Source: Brachyhypopomus gauderio
Lineage: Eukaryota > Chordata > Actinopteri > Gymnotiformes > Hypopomidae
Length of the DNA: 64,000 nucleotides
Assembly: GCF_052324685.1 (NCBI RefSeq)
Contig: NC_135226.1
Coordinates: 21,151,751-21,215,750 of the forward strand
Direction: 5' to 3'
Under the pieces are notes generated by a model that worked only from the letters and a program-made list of their open reading frames with translations, was not told the DNA's origin and did no database searches. Positions within the stretch are counted from its first letter, which is position 1. Each line of letters opens with the position of its first letter. Positions 1 through 11,326 of the stretch are shown here, one piece after another. The translations under genes were made by a program, and so were the position numbers.

Positions 1-19
1 CAACACAATCACTACCCAC

Positions 20-512
20 CAGTGTTGCGAATAACCGTTATGTAATACCGTTAGGTAACGGCGTCATTTTGTCAGTAACAGGTTAATATAAACTTTTCCT
101 GTTGTTACAACGCCGTTGACATTAATGGTCATTAAAAGCGGTGCATTACTATATATTGATATACTAACAGTAATGGGAGCAGACAGGCTAGTGAGGAGTA
201 ACAGATCTCGATAGGTCACAGTTCTCGGTGTAACGCCTGTTTAACTTAACAAGTCAGTAAGCGATTGGCTAAGGCACCGTTATGGTAACCAATCAGAGCC
301 AGTGTTTTTACACGCGTGCCGAAGCACGCCAGTGACACACCAAACAGATAAGAGGCAGAAATGGCTCTTTTTTTTACTGTAATGCAAATACTTTCCCTGG
401 TAATGAGTTACTTTTATTATAGAGTAATTGAGTTACTAATTCAGTTACTGATTTTTTTTACTAGTGAGTAACTATAACTAATTACTTTTTTAAAGTAATG
501 TTCCTAACACTG
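20..512. mobile_element. hAT-type MITE (non-autonomous)
   Basis: The ends are inverted: the left reads CAGTGTTGCGAATAAC and the right, on the other strand, reads CAGTGTTAGGAACATTAC. The 8-bp sequence CTACCCAC lies directly outside both ends (12-19 and 513-520), an exact target-site duplication of the length made by hAT transposases. The 493-bp interior is AT-rich and has no coding potential, so the element would have been moved by a transposase supplied elsewhere. Confidence 0.88.
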
Positions 513-520
513 CTACCCAC

Positions 521-944
521 AGAGAATCTACAGGAGTAGGCCTATAACACATTGATTTACAAAGAGAGACAGGAACAGAGAGTACAAGTGGTGATGTCAA
601 ATTTGAAACGCGGAATCGAACTGAATCGATTAATTTGAATCACGGTGTTTCGAAGTTCGTATCAAAACGGAAAAGTCACGTGACTGTTCCAAAAATGGCT
701 TTCTTTACGTCACGCTGTACATTACGTTTCGGTACATTTCGAACCTTTTTGCGCGTTTTAGTCTGCAATTAAGTTCAAGCAGCTGGTCTGAGATCAGAAT
801 GTTTACTGATTACTTATAATTAGTTGTGATTATAACTGATTACTTGTAATGTTTAATAAATAAAGGATTACACAAGCATTTCCCTACCTTGCAATGTAAA
901 ATGAATAGTGTCAGCTATAGCATAATGAAAAATACATCTTAGAC
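521..944. other. Non-coding stretch, no gene seen
   Basis: There is no credible reading frame. The part from about 595 to 780, with several short TTCGAA- and ACGTxACG-like words, has the look of an old transposon end, but no inverted partner or target duplication was found. Confidence 0.5.
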
Positions 945-1576
945 CAGACCTGGGCAAACTACGGCCCGCGGGCCACATCCGGCCCGTTGTGCGTCCCTGT
1001 CCGGCCCGCGAGAGGCCAATCATAAATTAAACAAATATCTATGTCGTGCGTGCAATACAACTGTGACGCTTTTATTTTGAAAGCGCTACGTTTGTGTTAA
1101 ATCCGTGTGGACGTACCTGCGTGTGTGTGTGAGCTGTGCGAGAAACACTGTAGGTGATCAGCGACAAGTTAAGTGAACGTTGCACCTCGCGCGAACCTCC
1201 GCAAATGGCGGAAAATTTACGTGACGAATTTTAATTGTGCATTGTGTTCCAGGTTTGAAAAGTGCTGGAATTTAGGCTAAAGTACTTGAAAATGCTTGAA
1301 ATTGTAATTGTATTTCGATTCACAACAAATAGCTGACTGAACAGGGGGTATTCCAGAAAGCGGATTCAGTGAAGAAACCGGGTAAGTAAACTCAGAGTTA
1401 ACGAAAACTCAGGGTTTTCCGTTCCAGAAACCGAGCTTAGAGAGAACCTGAATCAGCTGGGAAATATTGAAATGGACATTGAAAGTGCCGTAGAAGTGCT
1501 TTAAAGCTAGGTTTAAGCCAGGTTTATACTTGACGTGGCGCGAGCGGCGCGAGCGTCCGCGCGGTGAAAATTATGT
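945..1576. mobile_element. hAT element, left-end fragment
   Basis: It begins with CAGACCTGGGCAAACTAC and is closely similar over roughly 600 bp to the left part of the complete element at 37693-41175. It is cut off at about 1576, where Gypsy integrase sequence begins, and no right end is present. It includes the repeat words around 1245-1335 and 1460-1510 that recur in other elements of the window. Confidence 0.75.
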
Positions 1577-2680
1577 ATTCCCAGCAGGATTATATAGAGT
1601 AGTGCGGCATCTCTTAATACCATACAGTTGACATAGTTGCTGGATAAGGACACTTTCAAAACTGCGGCCCTGATCAGAATGCAATCGGTTTGGAACACCA
1701 AACTTACAAAACCATTCGTTCACCAGGACCTGGGCCACACTTTGAGCATGCTGATCTCGGGTGGGGACAGCTAAGGTGTATTTGCTGAAAACATAGGTCA
1801 GAACCAAGACATTCTCTACCCCATTTTGAGATGGCTCTGTAATAGCACTGTAAGCACTGTAAAATCTATGGCTAAAATCTCATTAGGGCATGACGCCAAA
1901 AGGTGTCCCAGGTTGAGAGAATTTAATTAAATTTGATAGATGTAAATGCTCTTTATATAGTGTAACTGTTTCCTTTTTTTTTTTTACAAAGATTTGGGAA
2001 AGGAACGATAAATCAATGGCCTCCAATTTCTCCTGCAGTGCCACCAGTATCTATAGGCCAAACGTCTGCAACTCCTGCTATTAAACTGACAACCTGGACA
2101 TCACTCAAGGTGCCTAACAGAATATGAGGACAAAGAGACACATTGTTGGTCCCCATATTAACAGTAGGGACGTACCCCATCCCACCATGCCAATTTCCCA
2201 AAGCAGAGGAGGCTAATAGACCTTCCGGTGACCCAGAATCAGTAGGTTCAAACAATACTGAACCACCATGCTGTTGATTCCACCCAGTTACTGGCACAAA
2301 CTTTACGGAGCCATCAGGAACATGCTGAATCCTTCTGCCACGCACCTTTGCCTTACTCACACTCGAGAGATGGGCTGAGTTGATGCTCTATGACAGTGCT
2401 GCAAGGCCTCCTGAACCGAGCTGGGAACCTGTGACACAACAGGTGAGTCAAATAAAAATGGGCCATGTTGTCCAAACAATTCTTGGTAACATTTACTGAT
2501 TACATTAATTCCCAGCACACCAGGGACATCACCCGGCGAACCTCCTACAGGGTCTTTAACCACCAAAACCCCACACTTTGGTACCACCTTACTGCACAAC
2601 CCTACATCCAACTCCAGGTACCCAAGGTAAGGAATTGCCAGCCCGTTTGCTGCTCTAAGCTGCAGCCACTGACATGAATG
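1571..2680 (-). pseudogene. Ty3/Gypsy pol relic (protease and integrase pieces)
   Basis: Read on the minus strand, 2680-2357 encodes a retropepsin-like C-terminal part (…AIPYLGYLELDVG… then PGVLGINVI, the ILG-type helix). 2360-2013 continues as the linker after the protease. 1807-1571 encodes an integrase core piece with the second catalytic aspartate in HSDQG and the F-E-S that usually follows. Reverse transcriptase and RNase H are missing between them, so the copy has a large internal deletion as well as frame breaks. It is not closely matched to the young Gypsy copy at 5.6-14 kb and is probably another lineage. Confidence 0.75.
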
Positions 2681-3402
2681 AAGGCAATCTGAACCCCAGG
2701 GCTCAAAGTGAAATTTCAGAGAAATATGTATTTGATAACTGGAATAGATGAAATGATGATATATCAGTCTTATTACCGAAGGTGAAGCTCAGAGTCTGTG
2801 CAGTGACCTAATACCACTGGTTGAAATATATTTGCCACAGTAATTGGTTTAATGAATAAATGCAAATATCAACAATTTAATGTTGTAATACATATGTTGC
2901 ATAAGGTCGAATCTGTTTGGTTATCTGCTTAGTTGTTCAATAATCTTCTTATTCTCCCACATTTGCGTCTCACTCGCCTGATACTAACCGTTACAGAATG
3001 ACCGATGCAGCGGACAGATTTAGGATTGCTGCTTCTTCTCTGGTGCTACTTAATCTCACGGTGGCAGAGAAATGACAAAATCTATTAGCGGCTCACCAAG
3101 TAGCCAATGTTATAGACTGGCTATATGAAAGGGACACTACCAGCCTTGGTGAGGCTAGAATCAGCAATATATCTGCTGACGCAACGTCCTTGGTAAATAT
3201 GTATGCAAAGGCCCACAGAGGACTATTTCAAGCTCTCCTTTATCCGATGAACTGTTGGACCTTTCCGTGGCCTCAGTATCAGTTTCCAGCTTGCTCAATT
3301 TCTCTTCTCTGCCCCAAATCCAGTCCTCCAAGGGGAAGGCCTCCAAAGAATATTTTTTTTTGGGGTGGGGGGGGGGGTGGCTATAGGCACCAACTATTCT
3401 AG
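2681..3402. other. Non-coding stretch, no gene seen
   Basis: Only short chance frames are present. A G-rich run lies at about 3360-3380, just before the MITE at 3411. No element ends could be recognised. Confidence 0.5.
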
Positions 3403-3410
3403 CTCTAGTT

Positions 3411-3712
3411 CAGGGGTGGCCAACCTGCGGCTCGCGAGCCGCATGCGGCTCTTTGCCTGGTTTCATGCGGCTCCCCAGCCGGTCCGCGGGCTCACCTGCA
3501 CAAACGGGGCGACACACTGCTACATTTTCGTGGTGCGCGGTTAGTTTACAAGCCTAGCGAGCCGCTAATACTTTTAAAACCGGCGTAGTGGAAAACACGC
3601 ATTTGACTGTCTTCACAGCTAATAATTTACACTCGCCCATGTACGATGTGGCTCGTTGCCGTAACACAGTAAGAAAAGTGGCTCTTGGTCTATGACGGGT
3701 TGGCCACCCCTG
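3411..3712. mobile_element. hAT-type MITE
   Basis: The termini CAGGGGTGGCCAACC and GGTTGGCCACCCCTG are inverted repeats. The exact 8-bp duplication CTCTAGTT flanks both sides (3403-3410 and 3713-3720). The 302-bp interior is GC-rich next to the ends and has no coding potential. Confidence 0.92.
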
Positions 3713-3879
3713 CTCTAGTTCAAGCCCCGACAGGCCAACCCCATCAGCTATGTGGGTAGGACAATGGGCCTGAGGGCCAGCACTTGCATGGCTACAGCGC
3801 CTCCCAATACCTCCTCGTCTGCTGTGTCCTCACACGCCTCCTCGTCTGCCTCGCTGCCATGCGCCTCCTTATCTGCTGA

Positions 3880-4142
3880 GTGTCCCTTGTCCCTCGTCGA
3901 TTGTTTTGACTGTTTGGATGTTTCATTGTTTCATTGCTCGTCGTGTGTTTCCTGGTTTGTAGTTATTGCTTGTTACTCGTGTTTCTGTTTGTCATGCCCG
4001 TCTTTGCTTGTTTTTCGGACTGCCCTCCTGTTATGAACCCGGACTGGTTATCAGACGACGATGATGGTATGCCCTGTAATAAATCTCGCTCTTCTCAGCG
4101 TTTGTGTCCGTCCCCTCGCTCCGCAGCCCATGCTGCGTTACA
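3880..4142 (+). mobile_element. Degenerate solo-LTR-like fragment
   Basis: The block ending in the words TTCTCAGCG…TGTCCGTCCCCTCGCTCCG…GCGTTACA resembles, on the opposite strand, the 5' half of the solo LTR at 63415-63858 and parts of the LTRs at 51.2 and 60.7 kb. An AATAAA-type polyadenylation word occurs at about 4077. The beginning of the LTR could not be placed. Confidence 0.5.
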
Positions 4143-5090
4143 ATACTTATATACTTAATTCTTGGATTCCCTTGATATTGATGTTTTTGTGGAAATCCAG
4201 ACACATTTCTTGTAGCGATGTTTTGGTTTCATTCCAACTTCTAATTCCGACTTCCACTTTAATTTGCTTTTCTTACTTTTCTTAGGTTACGAAGTTTTAG
4301 TATTGATCCGAGGGCTATGTATATTCAAAGTTAAGGCATTTACCTCCAGTTGGACACAAAAGCAAGATACAGAACCATGGCAAAGATAGAAAAACTTAAA
4401 TTACATATCAACAGGCATGGAAAAGTGTATACTTTAACTACAGGTTGTCATGGAAATTTTCTGAAAATCGATGAGGACTCATGGTTAAAATTATTCATTT
4501 ATTAAAAAGATAAAAATCACGCAGACATGAGTCTCATCTAAGCATGACAACTCTGAAAACAAAGGGGCAGTCCCCCTGCTTATATACAATCCTAAACACA
4601 ATTCAGCAATTCTAGCAAGCAGGTTATCTTTAGCACAGCATGTTCCAAAACATGGGCGCCCAACAGGCTACTTTGTCTCACATATGTGTATCTCCTAATA
4701 TGGACTTCCCTAGGCTTTAGTGGAAGAAACTGATGTATCAGTTGAACGCAGAGAAAGCTGAATTACCCAAGTATTGTAGACTAGTGACAACCAGTTAACA
4801 AAGTACTCTTACCCTTTGCACTCCCCCTGACCTGGGTCACAGTATAGCACACATGCATAATATGAACTGAACATGGTTACACTGTATCACACTACTTCAT
4901 TATTGTAGTCCTTCTGCTTAGTCAAAATGACAAAGTTCATAATGATCTCTTATAATCTAAATGGCATGACCTAATCAAGAATGACATAATTTATGTCACA
5001 CACAAAACAAAAACGCAATGACCAACAATGAGAGGTCAAAACACGAAGGTTTAAAACACAGATGGAAGAGATTTGATGAAAGGCACTTTT
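4143..5090. other. Non-coding stretch; last 100 bp resembles 18.13-18.23 kb
   Basis: No gene is supported. The last ~100 bases (about 4985-5090) match 18130-18232 well, sharing the words ATGACCAACAA, GAGAGGTCAAAACAC and ATGGAAGAGATTTGATGAAA. The two flanks of the receptor-1 region therefore share an old duplicated or dispersed sequence. Confidence 0.5.
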
Positions 5091-5345
5091 TGGGGCCTCA
5101 TGTACAAAAACTTGTGTGGATTTCTTACTAAAAATTGGTGTACGTACAAATCCAGGACATGGCGTACCCATTAAAAAATCCGGATGTATCAAACTGTGTG
5201 TACGCCGGAATCCACGCACATTTCTTTTGTACATCCCAATCAACGTAGAATTGAGCGCACACGGTGACACGCCCCCTTTAAATATGCAAATTCATTTAAA
5301 TTTGCCCTGCACGGGAGAAGTTTGCTCTCTGATCTATCACAAACC

Positions 5346-5530
5346 ATGTCTAAACGGGGAAAAAAGAGGAACTTCACCGAATGTGAAAGTAGAGACGCTC
5401 CTGAATGAGGTAGAGGTGCGGAAAAATTTTTTGTTTGGCACGTTGTGGCATTACGGCAAAGCGCAAAAGGTCTGAGTGGGATAGCGTGTGTGAAGCTTTA
5501 AATGTTGTGGGGTCAGAATAATGCACACTG
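5346..5530 (+). pseudogene. Harbinger accessory SANT/Myb-like protein, broken
   Basis: A start codon at 5346 begins MSKRGKKRNFTECE, followed in a shifted frame by VETLLNEVEVRKNFLF and then, after another shift, by KRSEWDSVCEAL. The basic start and the E-x-x-x-L-L pattern fit the SANT/Myb-like DNA-binding partner that accompanies PIF/Harbinger transposases and carries them to the nucleus. At least two frame breaks make it inactive. It lies 110 bp before the Gypsy insertion and on the strand opposite to the transposase. Confidence 0.6.
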
Positions 5531-5642
5531 GCAGAATAATATAATGCACCTAAAAAATATCAGTGATGCGCTCACTAGCATCAGCGACTCAATAAAATAA
5601 TTGGTTAAAATTTGCGCTGCGCATTAATTTGTCCTGGCTCTG

Positions 5643-6417
5643 TGTAACGATGTGTGTCTTGTGCAGCTTAAACTCGGACGACAGGCTCTGGTCAGCTTCT
5701 TTCTCCGACTTTATTGCCAGCAGAACATCTACAGCAGAACATCCGTTCAACTGAGTTAATCTGTATGATAATTATCATCAAAGCTCATACAGACATTCAT
5801 ACAAAAAATTAATAAAGTTGACAAGAAAATAAAACCAGAATAACAGAAAACTGTGATCGTATAGTGATTATTACATCAAAAAAACTAACCATATCATTCC
5901 TACATTCACAAGGCATTTCAGTGATTGTGCGATTCGACATTCATAAGAAATTAGCTTGCTGTAAAACTCACACCGCTGCTTAGCATATATAGCACGGGTT
6001 TTTACGCTAATAACGTCTCAAGGCGTCGTAAAATAGCGCATCAAATGTGGTGAATGAATATCAAACGGAAATAATTGCGACCCTGAAGAGTATTACAACT
6101 CATTGATAGATCAAGGATATGTATTGTGTGTATATATATACATATATATTAAAAATAAATCTTTAACACCGGAGCGCTCTCTGCTTGACCTACCTACAGC
6201 AGAACATCCGTTCAACTGAAGCAGGGAGCGCGCGAAGACTAGATAGAATAGACAATAGAACCGGAACCTCCAAGTTATTATGGACACAGGGTATTGTAGT
6301 TCTTATATACATATGCAAATAAAATGGGAACAATAACTTATTAACTAACTATACATATATTCATTTTGACAGAATTCACACAGGTGTTTATCCTACTTTC
6401 ATTTTAACTCTGTTACA
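5643..6417 (-). repeat. Gypsy 3' LTR
   Basis: The 775-bp LTR begins TGTAAC and ends GTTACA, a perfect 6-bp inverted pair. It differs from the other LTR only at 5994 (A here, G at 13580). A minus-strand AATAAA at 5710-5715 is placed to act as polyadenylation signal. A 24-bp word occurs twice inside (5731-5754 and 6196-6219). Confidence 0.95.
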
Positions 6418-6430
6418 CCCACCCCCACTG
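6418..6430 (-). other. Gypsy polypurine tract
   Basis: On the minus strand AGTGGGGGTGGG abuts the 3' LTR directly. This is the expected plus-strand DNA primer of an LTR retroelement. About 295 bp of non-coding sequence separate it from the pol stop codon at 6725. Confidence 0.8.
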
Positions 6431-6724
6431 AATTCTGACAAAATAAGCACATGAGACTAGCATCACATAACTTCCATCATATGAGTTACACAATCAAGTA
6501 AACCGACTGCTCAGTATCCATTTAGGATATAGTGGTAAGAGAGGGACGTCAGACTCTCCAACCATCTACCGGCTGTAGGGTGCCTTGTACACCCCACACA
6601 GACTCAAATCACAAAATTTCTTAAATCAGTAATGTCATATGCATACAAACACACCCTCAGTGCTTAAGAAACCAAACCAATGTAACATAACAAAACAAAC
6701 AAACAAACAAAAAAAGCAACTGAT

Positions 6725-9700
6725 TCAACTCTTAAGAGCTTGAACAACAGAAGTGCAGGCAGAACGAATATTCTTTTGGAAGTCTCTAGCAATTTTCTGG
6801 TTTGACATAGTGTACAGTAACCTACTGACGGGCCTAACAACACGTCCTACTCTGGTCCTGCGTCGGGTATCAAGATCCCAACCCTGAACAACGTTGTCAG
6901 CGTTACCTGAGTCACTGCAATATTCAGACTGACCTGTATGAACACTAGAGCAATCAGCATTAAGTGAGCTGTCACAGCCAGAAGCAATTTTACCGCCTCG
7001 CCCGGAGGAAAGGTCTTCAGAGACAGTGCTGCTTGTTGGTCCGTCAGTAGTCATGTCATCAGACGCATGAGGTTGTTGGTCAGTGCAGTTACCGTCACAA
7101 GATGTTGAAACCTGACCCTCACTAGGAATCTGCGTAATCCACTCTCTGGTCCTTGCCGTGGTGTCTGTCTGTGCAGGGACCGGTAACACGCTCACAACTT
7201 CCATTCCATGACTATCAGGCACATCCCTCACCTGCAATGTTACATCAGGGGTTACAAGAGGTGCATCAGTACAGCCATCGATCTCAACGCATCTGTCAGA
7301 CTGAAGCGAATGAGCTTCCTCTCCACTGAATGACGATCCATCAGTCGCAGCATCACTATCGTCGCTAGCAAGTGAAAGCTCAGTAGACAAGGATGGTGCT
7401 GGACAAGGCACTTCTGGTCCATCTCCGATAGGCAGGAAGTTCACCAACATCAGGAGATTCCGATGGACAATTCTCTCGAGGCCAGTAACAGTGTCACGAA
7501 TCTTGTATGTGTGTGTTCCAGCATTTTTATCAATAACTGTGTAGACCACCGACTCCCATCTGTCAGCAACTTTACGTTTTCCTCTCTCTCTCTTATTGGC
7601 TACGAGAACTCGGTCACCAACTTCAAGTGTAGCACCTTTGACTCTCTTGTCATACAGCCTAGCCTGTCTGTTCTGCTCTTTACTCACATGCTCCTGAGCA
7701 AGTGACATCGCTTTCTTGAGTTCCTCAGTGAGGTCTGCCACATACTTGTCATAGTCTGATGTATCATGGTCAGTTAAGACATTCCGGAACAGGACATCCA
7801 CTGGAAGACGGGGAATTCTGCCATACATCAAGTAAAAAGGAGCATAGCCAGTAGTTTCATGAATTGTGCAATTATACATGAACGTCAGTGTCTGTAATCG
7901 TTTGGGCCAGCTGATCTTCTCCTCTGAAGGCAGAGCTCTTATCATATTGCCTAATGTCCTATTGAAGCGTTCAACTGAACCATTCCCCATAGGGTGGTAA
8001 GGGGTTGTGTGCGATTTCCTAATGCCCGATAACCTAAGGAGCTCAGCAAACAGATCACTCTCAAAATTAGGGCCCTGATCACTATGGATCCTCTCAGGGA
8101 ACCCATAAACACAAAAATATTTGTCCCAGAGGGTCCTAGCCACTTGTTTAGCTGACTGATTCTTGCAAGCGAAAGCCTGCGCTAGTCTGGTGAAATGATC
8201 AGTTACAACTAAAACATCCACAGATTTATTGCGCGAGTCCTCAGCTGACCAAAAGTCAATACACACAAGCTCAAGTGGTCTTGAGGTGGTGATACTCTCC
8301 AATGGAGCCCTGCCATCAGGCTCCAGCACCTTGCTTACAACACAACGATGGCAATGACGCACATGATCCCTAACGTCTCTATCCAAGTGCAACCAAAAAA
8401 ATCTCTGCCTAACAATGCTGAGAGTCCTGGTCTGGCCCTGATGACCGGCGTTCTCATGAACTCCCTTCAACACGACAGCTCTGAGGGACTCAGGCACAAC
8501 ATATCGATGACGTTTGGCCTTCAAAACTTTGTCATGAGAATCCCTGAATAAGATGCCATTGCGCAACACTAGCTTCTCCCAATGCTTTAGAAATCTCAAC
8601 ACATCAGCCGGCTCCTTATACCTCTCCCGCCTGGAGGGCCTACGACCCCTATCAACATAAAATAGCACCCGTGAAAGAATTCTATCCTGCTGTTGAGCAT
8701 CACGTAGGTCACCGTCTGTGTAACCGGGTAGGTCATACACCATATCAGGGATGTGTTGTGGCAGATGACACGCCATCTCTAACGCACGAGTTCTAGCACC
8801 TAACTCCCATTCAGTGTGAGATTCCAGAACTGCTGAAACTTCACCCGCAGTAACTGTCTGTGACAAAACATGCACCGTTTGCGTGTGGGTGTGTAGGGTC
8901 GGAACATGGTATTGTTCAGAACACATACGTGTGGACTGTGTATCTGTGGTCGTATCAGTTGACAATCTGAACACTTCTTCAACCGCATTACCACACATGT
9001 TTTTGGTTTCGCTGAGGAGTTTGCCATAGGGTTCGTTGAGCAGCCTGAGGCCAACACTTGGTCTAACGAACGGCTGGCGGCTAAGGGCATCTGCTACCAC
9101 ATTACGCGGGCCTGGCACATACTTGATGTCAAAGGAGTAGCACGCCAGTTTGGACACCCAGCGCTGCTCGCAACAATCCAACTTAGGCTTGGTCATTATA
9201 TGCGTAAGCGGATTATTATCAGTCCATACAGTGAAGTCATGACCCTTCAACCAATGACTGAATTTATCGCAAATAGACCATTTAAGCGCTAAAAACTCTA
9301 ATCTATGAGCTGGATAATTCCTCTGAGATCGTGTTAGGGACTTGCTTGCAAACGCTATTGGCCTAGCTCTTGTCTCGCCCTCTTGGACTTGTGATAAAAC
9401 TGCTCCAAGACCATCCAATGAAGCATCAGTAGACAGCTGAAAAGGTCTGCTGAAATCCGGATGAGCTAACACAGCCGAATTCACAAGAGATGCTTTAAGG
9501 CGTTCGACAGCAGAGTCATGCTCGTCAGTCCAATCAGAAGGGCTCAGCTTGCGATTAACTGGGGAACTCCTGCCTATTTTGCGATGCTTTGATTTCCCCC
9601 CATGACCTGCTAAGAGTGAGAAGAGAGGTCGAGCAAGGGCAGAGTAATCAGGGATGAAATGCTGATAATAATTCAGCATGCCTAAGAAGGACCTAATGCG

Positions 9701-11326
9701 TTTTTGGCAAGGAGTAACACCATCAGCTTCCATCAAGTCTGCTTTGGACATACTAGACACACTTTCCACCTTACTTGGGTCCGTAGATACGCCTCGTTCA
9801 TCAATGATGTGCCCCAGGAACTTCACTGAGCTTCTCAAAAAGTGACATTTCCTGGGGGCCAACTTTAGATTATGCTCACGCAATCTACTGAACACTGTTT
9901 CTAAGCGTCCCAAAGCTGTCTCCTCATCAGGTGCGAACACCAGCACATCATCGAGGTAACACAGCAGGCTGAGGAAGTTCTGGTCTCCAAAGATAGCAGT
10001 CATCATACGCATGAAACTCCCCGGACTGTTGCAGAGGCCTTGTGGCAGACGACAATACTCATACAGGCCCATGGGTGTGGTGAATGCAGAGTATTTTCTG
10101 TCGTCCTCATGCAACGGCATATTGTAAAAGCCGGAGGTTAAATCCATTGTACTGAACAAGGAATTACCACCGAGCGCAGCCAGACAATCTGCTTGGTGGG
10201 GAAGCGGGTGTGCGTCTTTAACAGTTCTCTTGTTCAGCCAACGAAAGTCTGTGCATAGGCGGAGCTCTCCAGTTTTTTTCCAAACGAGCACAATAGGAGA
10301 CGCATACTCACTGGTCGACTTCTGAATGATCTCCTTCTGCTCCATCTCATTCAAAACTTGTCTCAGCTTCTGGTACTGACTTGGTGGAACCCGCCGGAAT
10401 GGCAGTCTGAATGGCCTCTGGTCAGTAAGATGGATCCTGTGGACAAACCCCTCCGCCTTTCCACAGTCCAGGTGATGACGTGAGAATATGTCTTCATAAC
10501 GAAGGACCAAATCAGCCATTTCATTTCTGCATTTTTCTGACACGTCACAGAGACTCAAATCCAAGTCATCAAGGCCAACAGATGCAATCTTCTCCCTGGC
10601 TGAACTGTCACGTGTCTCAGGGTCAACAGGTGAAATACGTGAGTGGGTACTCTGAAGACAGCTAGTTGACTCAAAATCCTCTAGAGCCATACAGGGATAG
10701 ATGTCTGCCAGTTTTGCATTACGTCTCAGCTGGACAGCTTCATCAGAAATGTTCATGATTTTCAGCGGAACCCATCTATCTCCCCACAGTGGTGTCACAA
10801 CTCTAGCGACCATAATACCCCTTGGTGCCGAACGAGACGATGTAGGCTCAGTCATAACTGCACTGCCCGGCGACATCACATTGGACTTCGGCAGTTTACC
10901 CCACACAAGGTATTCACGCCCAGGCTCCAGCAATGTGGCAGAGTTACACTTTACTGTGCCTATCTTATCCGGAATTTCATTTCCCCTCCAGCGGTCTAAC
11001 CCAGCTAACATGGACAGAAACTGTTCTGCTTCAGGGTCCGAGCAGCATGGCTTGGAAACAGCTCTCCAGTAATCACCACATTTCTTTGACTCCCGCAGAA
11101 TGTGTTTAATAACATTGGTTCCTAGGATCAGTTCGTCATGCTGTCCCTCTACTACCAAGGTAGGTACGATAATTTTGCAGCCATACACTTCCATCTCAAC
11201 GTTGAAGGTTGACTTTGGACGGACGCGCCGACCCCCGACTCCTACTAACGTGACATCTGAAGAGAGTCTGTCAGTCTCACTTATGGCACCAGCAACAAGG
11301 AGAGAGCGTTCGGCAGCTTCATACAT
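6725..11326 (-). CDS. pol: Gypsy pol: protease end, RT, RNase H, integrase
   Basis: The open frame has 1533 codons. Residues 1-75 are the C-terminal part of a retropepsin ending in ILGTNVI; its active site lies upstream in another frame. The reverse transcriptase spans about 290-505, with D395 (TMDLTSG) and YLDD at 457-460. RNase H spans about 625-750, with D634, E677 and D703. The integrase has a zinc-binding site H957/H962/C992/C995 and a core triad D1024, D1083, E1119, the last two 35 residues apart, followed by a GPY/F-like basic region (about 1228-1300). All catalytic residues are present, so this part looks functional. The first ATG is not a natural start: in the intact element pol would be reached by frameshifting from gag. 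The C-terminal ~230 residues are acidic and serine-rich with no recognised domain. Confidence 0.93.
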   Translation of the reverse strand: MYEAAERSLLVAGAISETDRLSSDVTLVGVGGRRVRPKSTFNVEMEVYGCKIIVPTLVVEGQHDELILGTNVIKHILRESKKCGDYWRAVSKPCCSDPEAEQFLSMLAGLDRWRGNEIPDKIGTVKCNSATLLEPGREYLVWGKLPKSNVMSPGSAVMTEPTSSRSAPRGIMVARVVTPLWGDRWVPLKIMNISDEAVQLRRNAKLADIYPCMALEDFESTSCLQSTHSRISPVDPETRDSSAREKIASVGLDDLDLSLCDVSEKCRNEMADLVLRYEDIFSRHHLDCGKAEGFVHRIHLTDQRPFRLPFRRVPPSQYQKLRQVLNEMEQKEIIQKSTSEYASPIVLVWKKTGELRLCTDFRWLNKRTVKDAHPLPHQADCLAALGGNSLFSTMDLTSGFYNMPLHEDDRKYSAFTTPMGLYEYCRLPQGLCNSPGSFMRMMTAIFGDQNFLSLLCYLDDVLVFAPDEETALGRLETVFSRLREHNLKLAPRKCHFLRSSVKFLGHIIDERGVSTDPSKVESVSSMSKADLMEADGVTPCQKRIRSFLGMLNYYQHFIPDYSALARPLFSLLAGHGGKSKHRKIGRSSPVNRKLSPSDWTDEHDSAVERLKASLVNSAVLAHPDFSRPFQLSTDASLDGLGAVLSQVQEGETRARPIAFASKSLTRSQRNYPAHRLEFLALKWSICDKFSHWLKGHDFTVWTDNNPLTHIMTKPKLDCCEQRWVSKLACYSFDIKYVPGPRNVVADALSRQPFVRPSVGLRLLNEPYGKLLSETKNMCGNAVEEVFRLSTDTTTDTQSTRMCSEQYHVPTLHTHTQTVHVLSQTVTAGEVSAVLESHTEWELGARTRALEMACHLPQHIPDMVYDLPGYTDGDLRDAQQQDRILSRVLFYVDRGRRPSRRERYKEPADVLRFLKHWEKLVLRNGILFRDSHDKVLKAKRHRYVVPESLRAVVLKGVHENAGHQGQTRTLSIVRQRFFWLHLDRDVRDHVRHCHRCVVSKVLEPDGRAPLESITTSRPLELVCIDFWSAEDSRNKSVDVLVVTDHFTRLAQAFACKNQSAKQVARTLWDKYFCVYGFPERIHSDQGPNFESDLFAELLRLSGIRKSHTTPYHPMGNGSVERFNRTLGNMIRALPSEEKISWPKRLQTLTFMYNCTIHETTGYAPFYLMYGRIPRLPVDVLFRNVLTDHDTSDYDKYVADLTEELKKAMSLAQEHVSKEQNRQARLYDKRVKGATLEVGDRVLVANKRERGKRKVADRWESVVYTVIDKNAGTHTYKIRDTVTGLERIVHRNLLMLVNFLPIGDGPEVPCPAPSLSTELSLASDDSDAATDGSSFSGEEAHSLQSDRCVEIDGCTDAPLVTPDVTLQVRDVPDSHGMEVVSVLPVPAQTDTTARTREWITQIPSEGQVSTSCDGNCTDQQPHASDDMTTDGPTSSTVSEDLSSGRGGKIASGCDSSLNADCSSVHTGQSEYCSDSGNADNVVQGWDLDTRRRTRVGRVVRPVSRLLYTMSNQKIARDFQKNIRSACTSVVQALKS

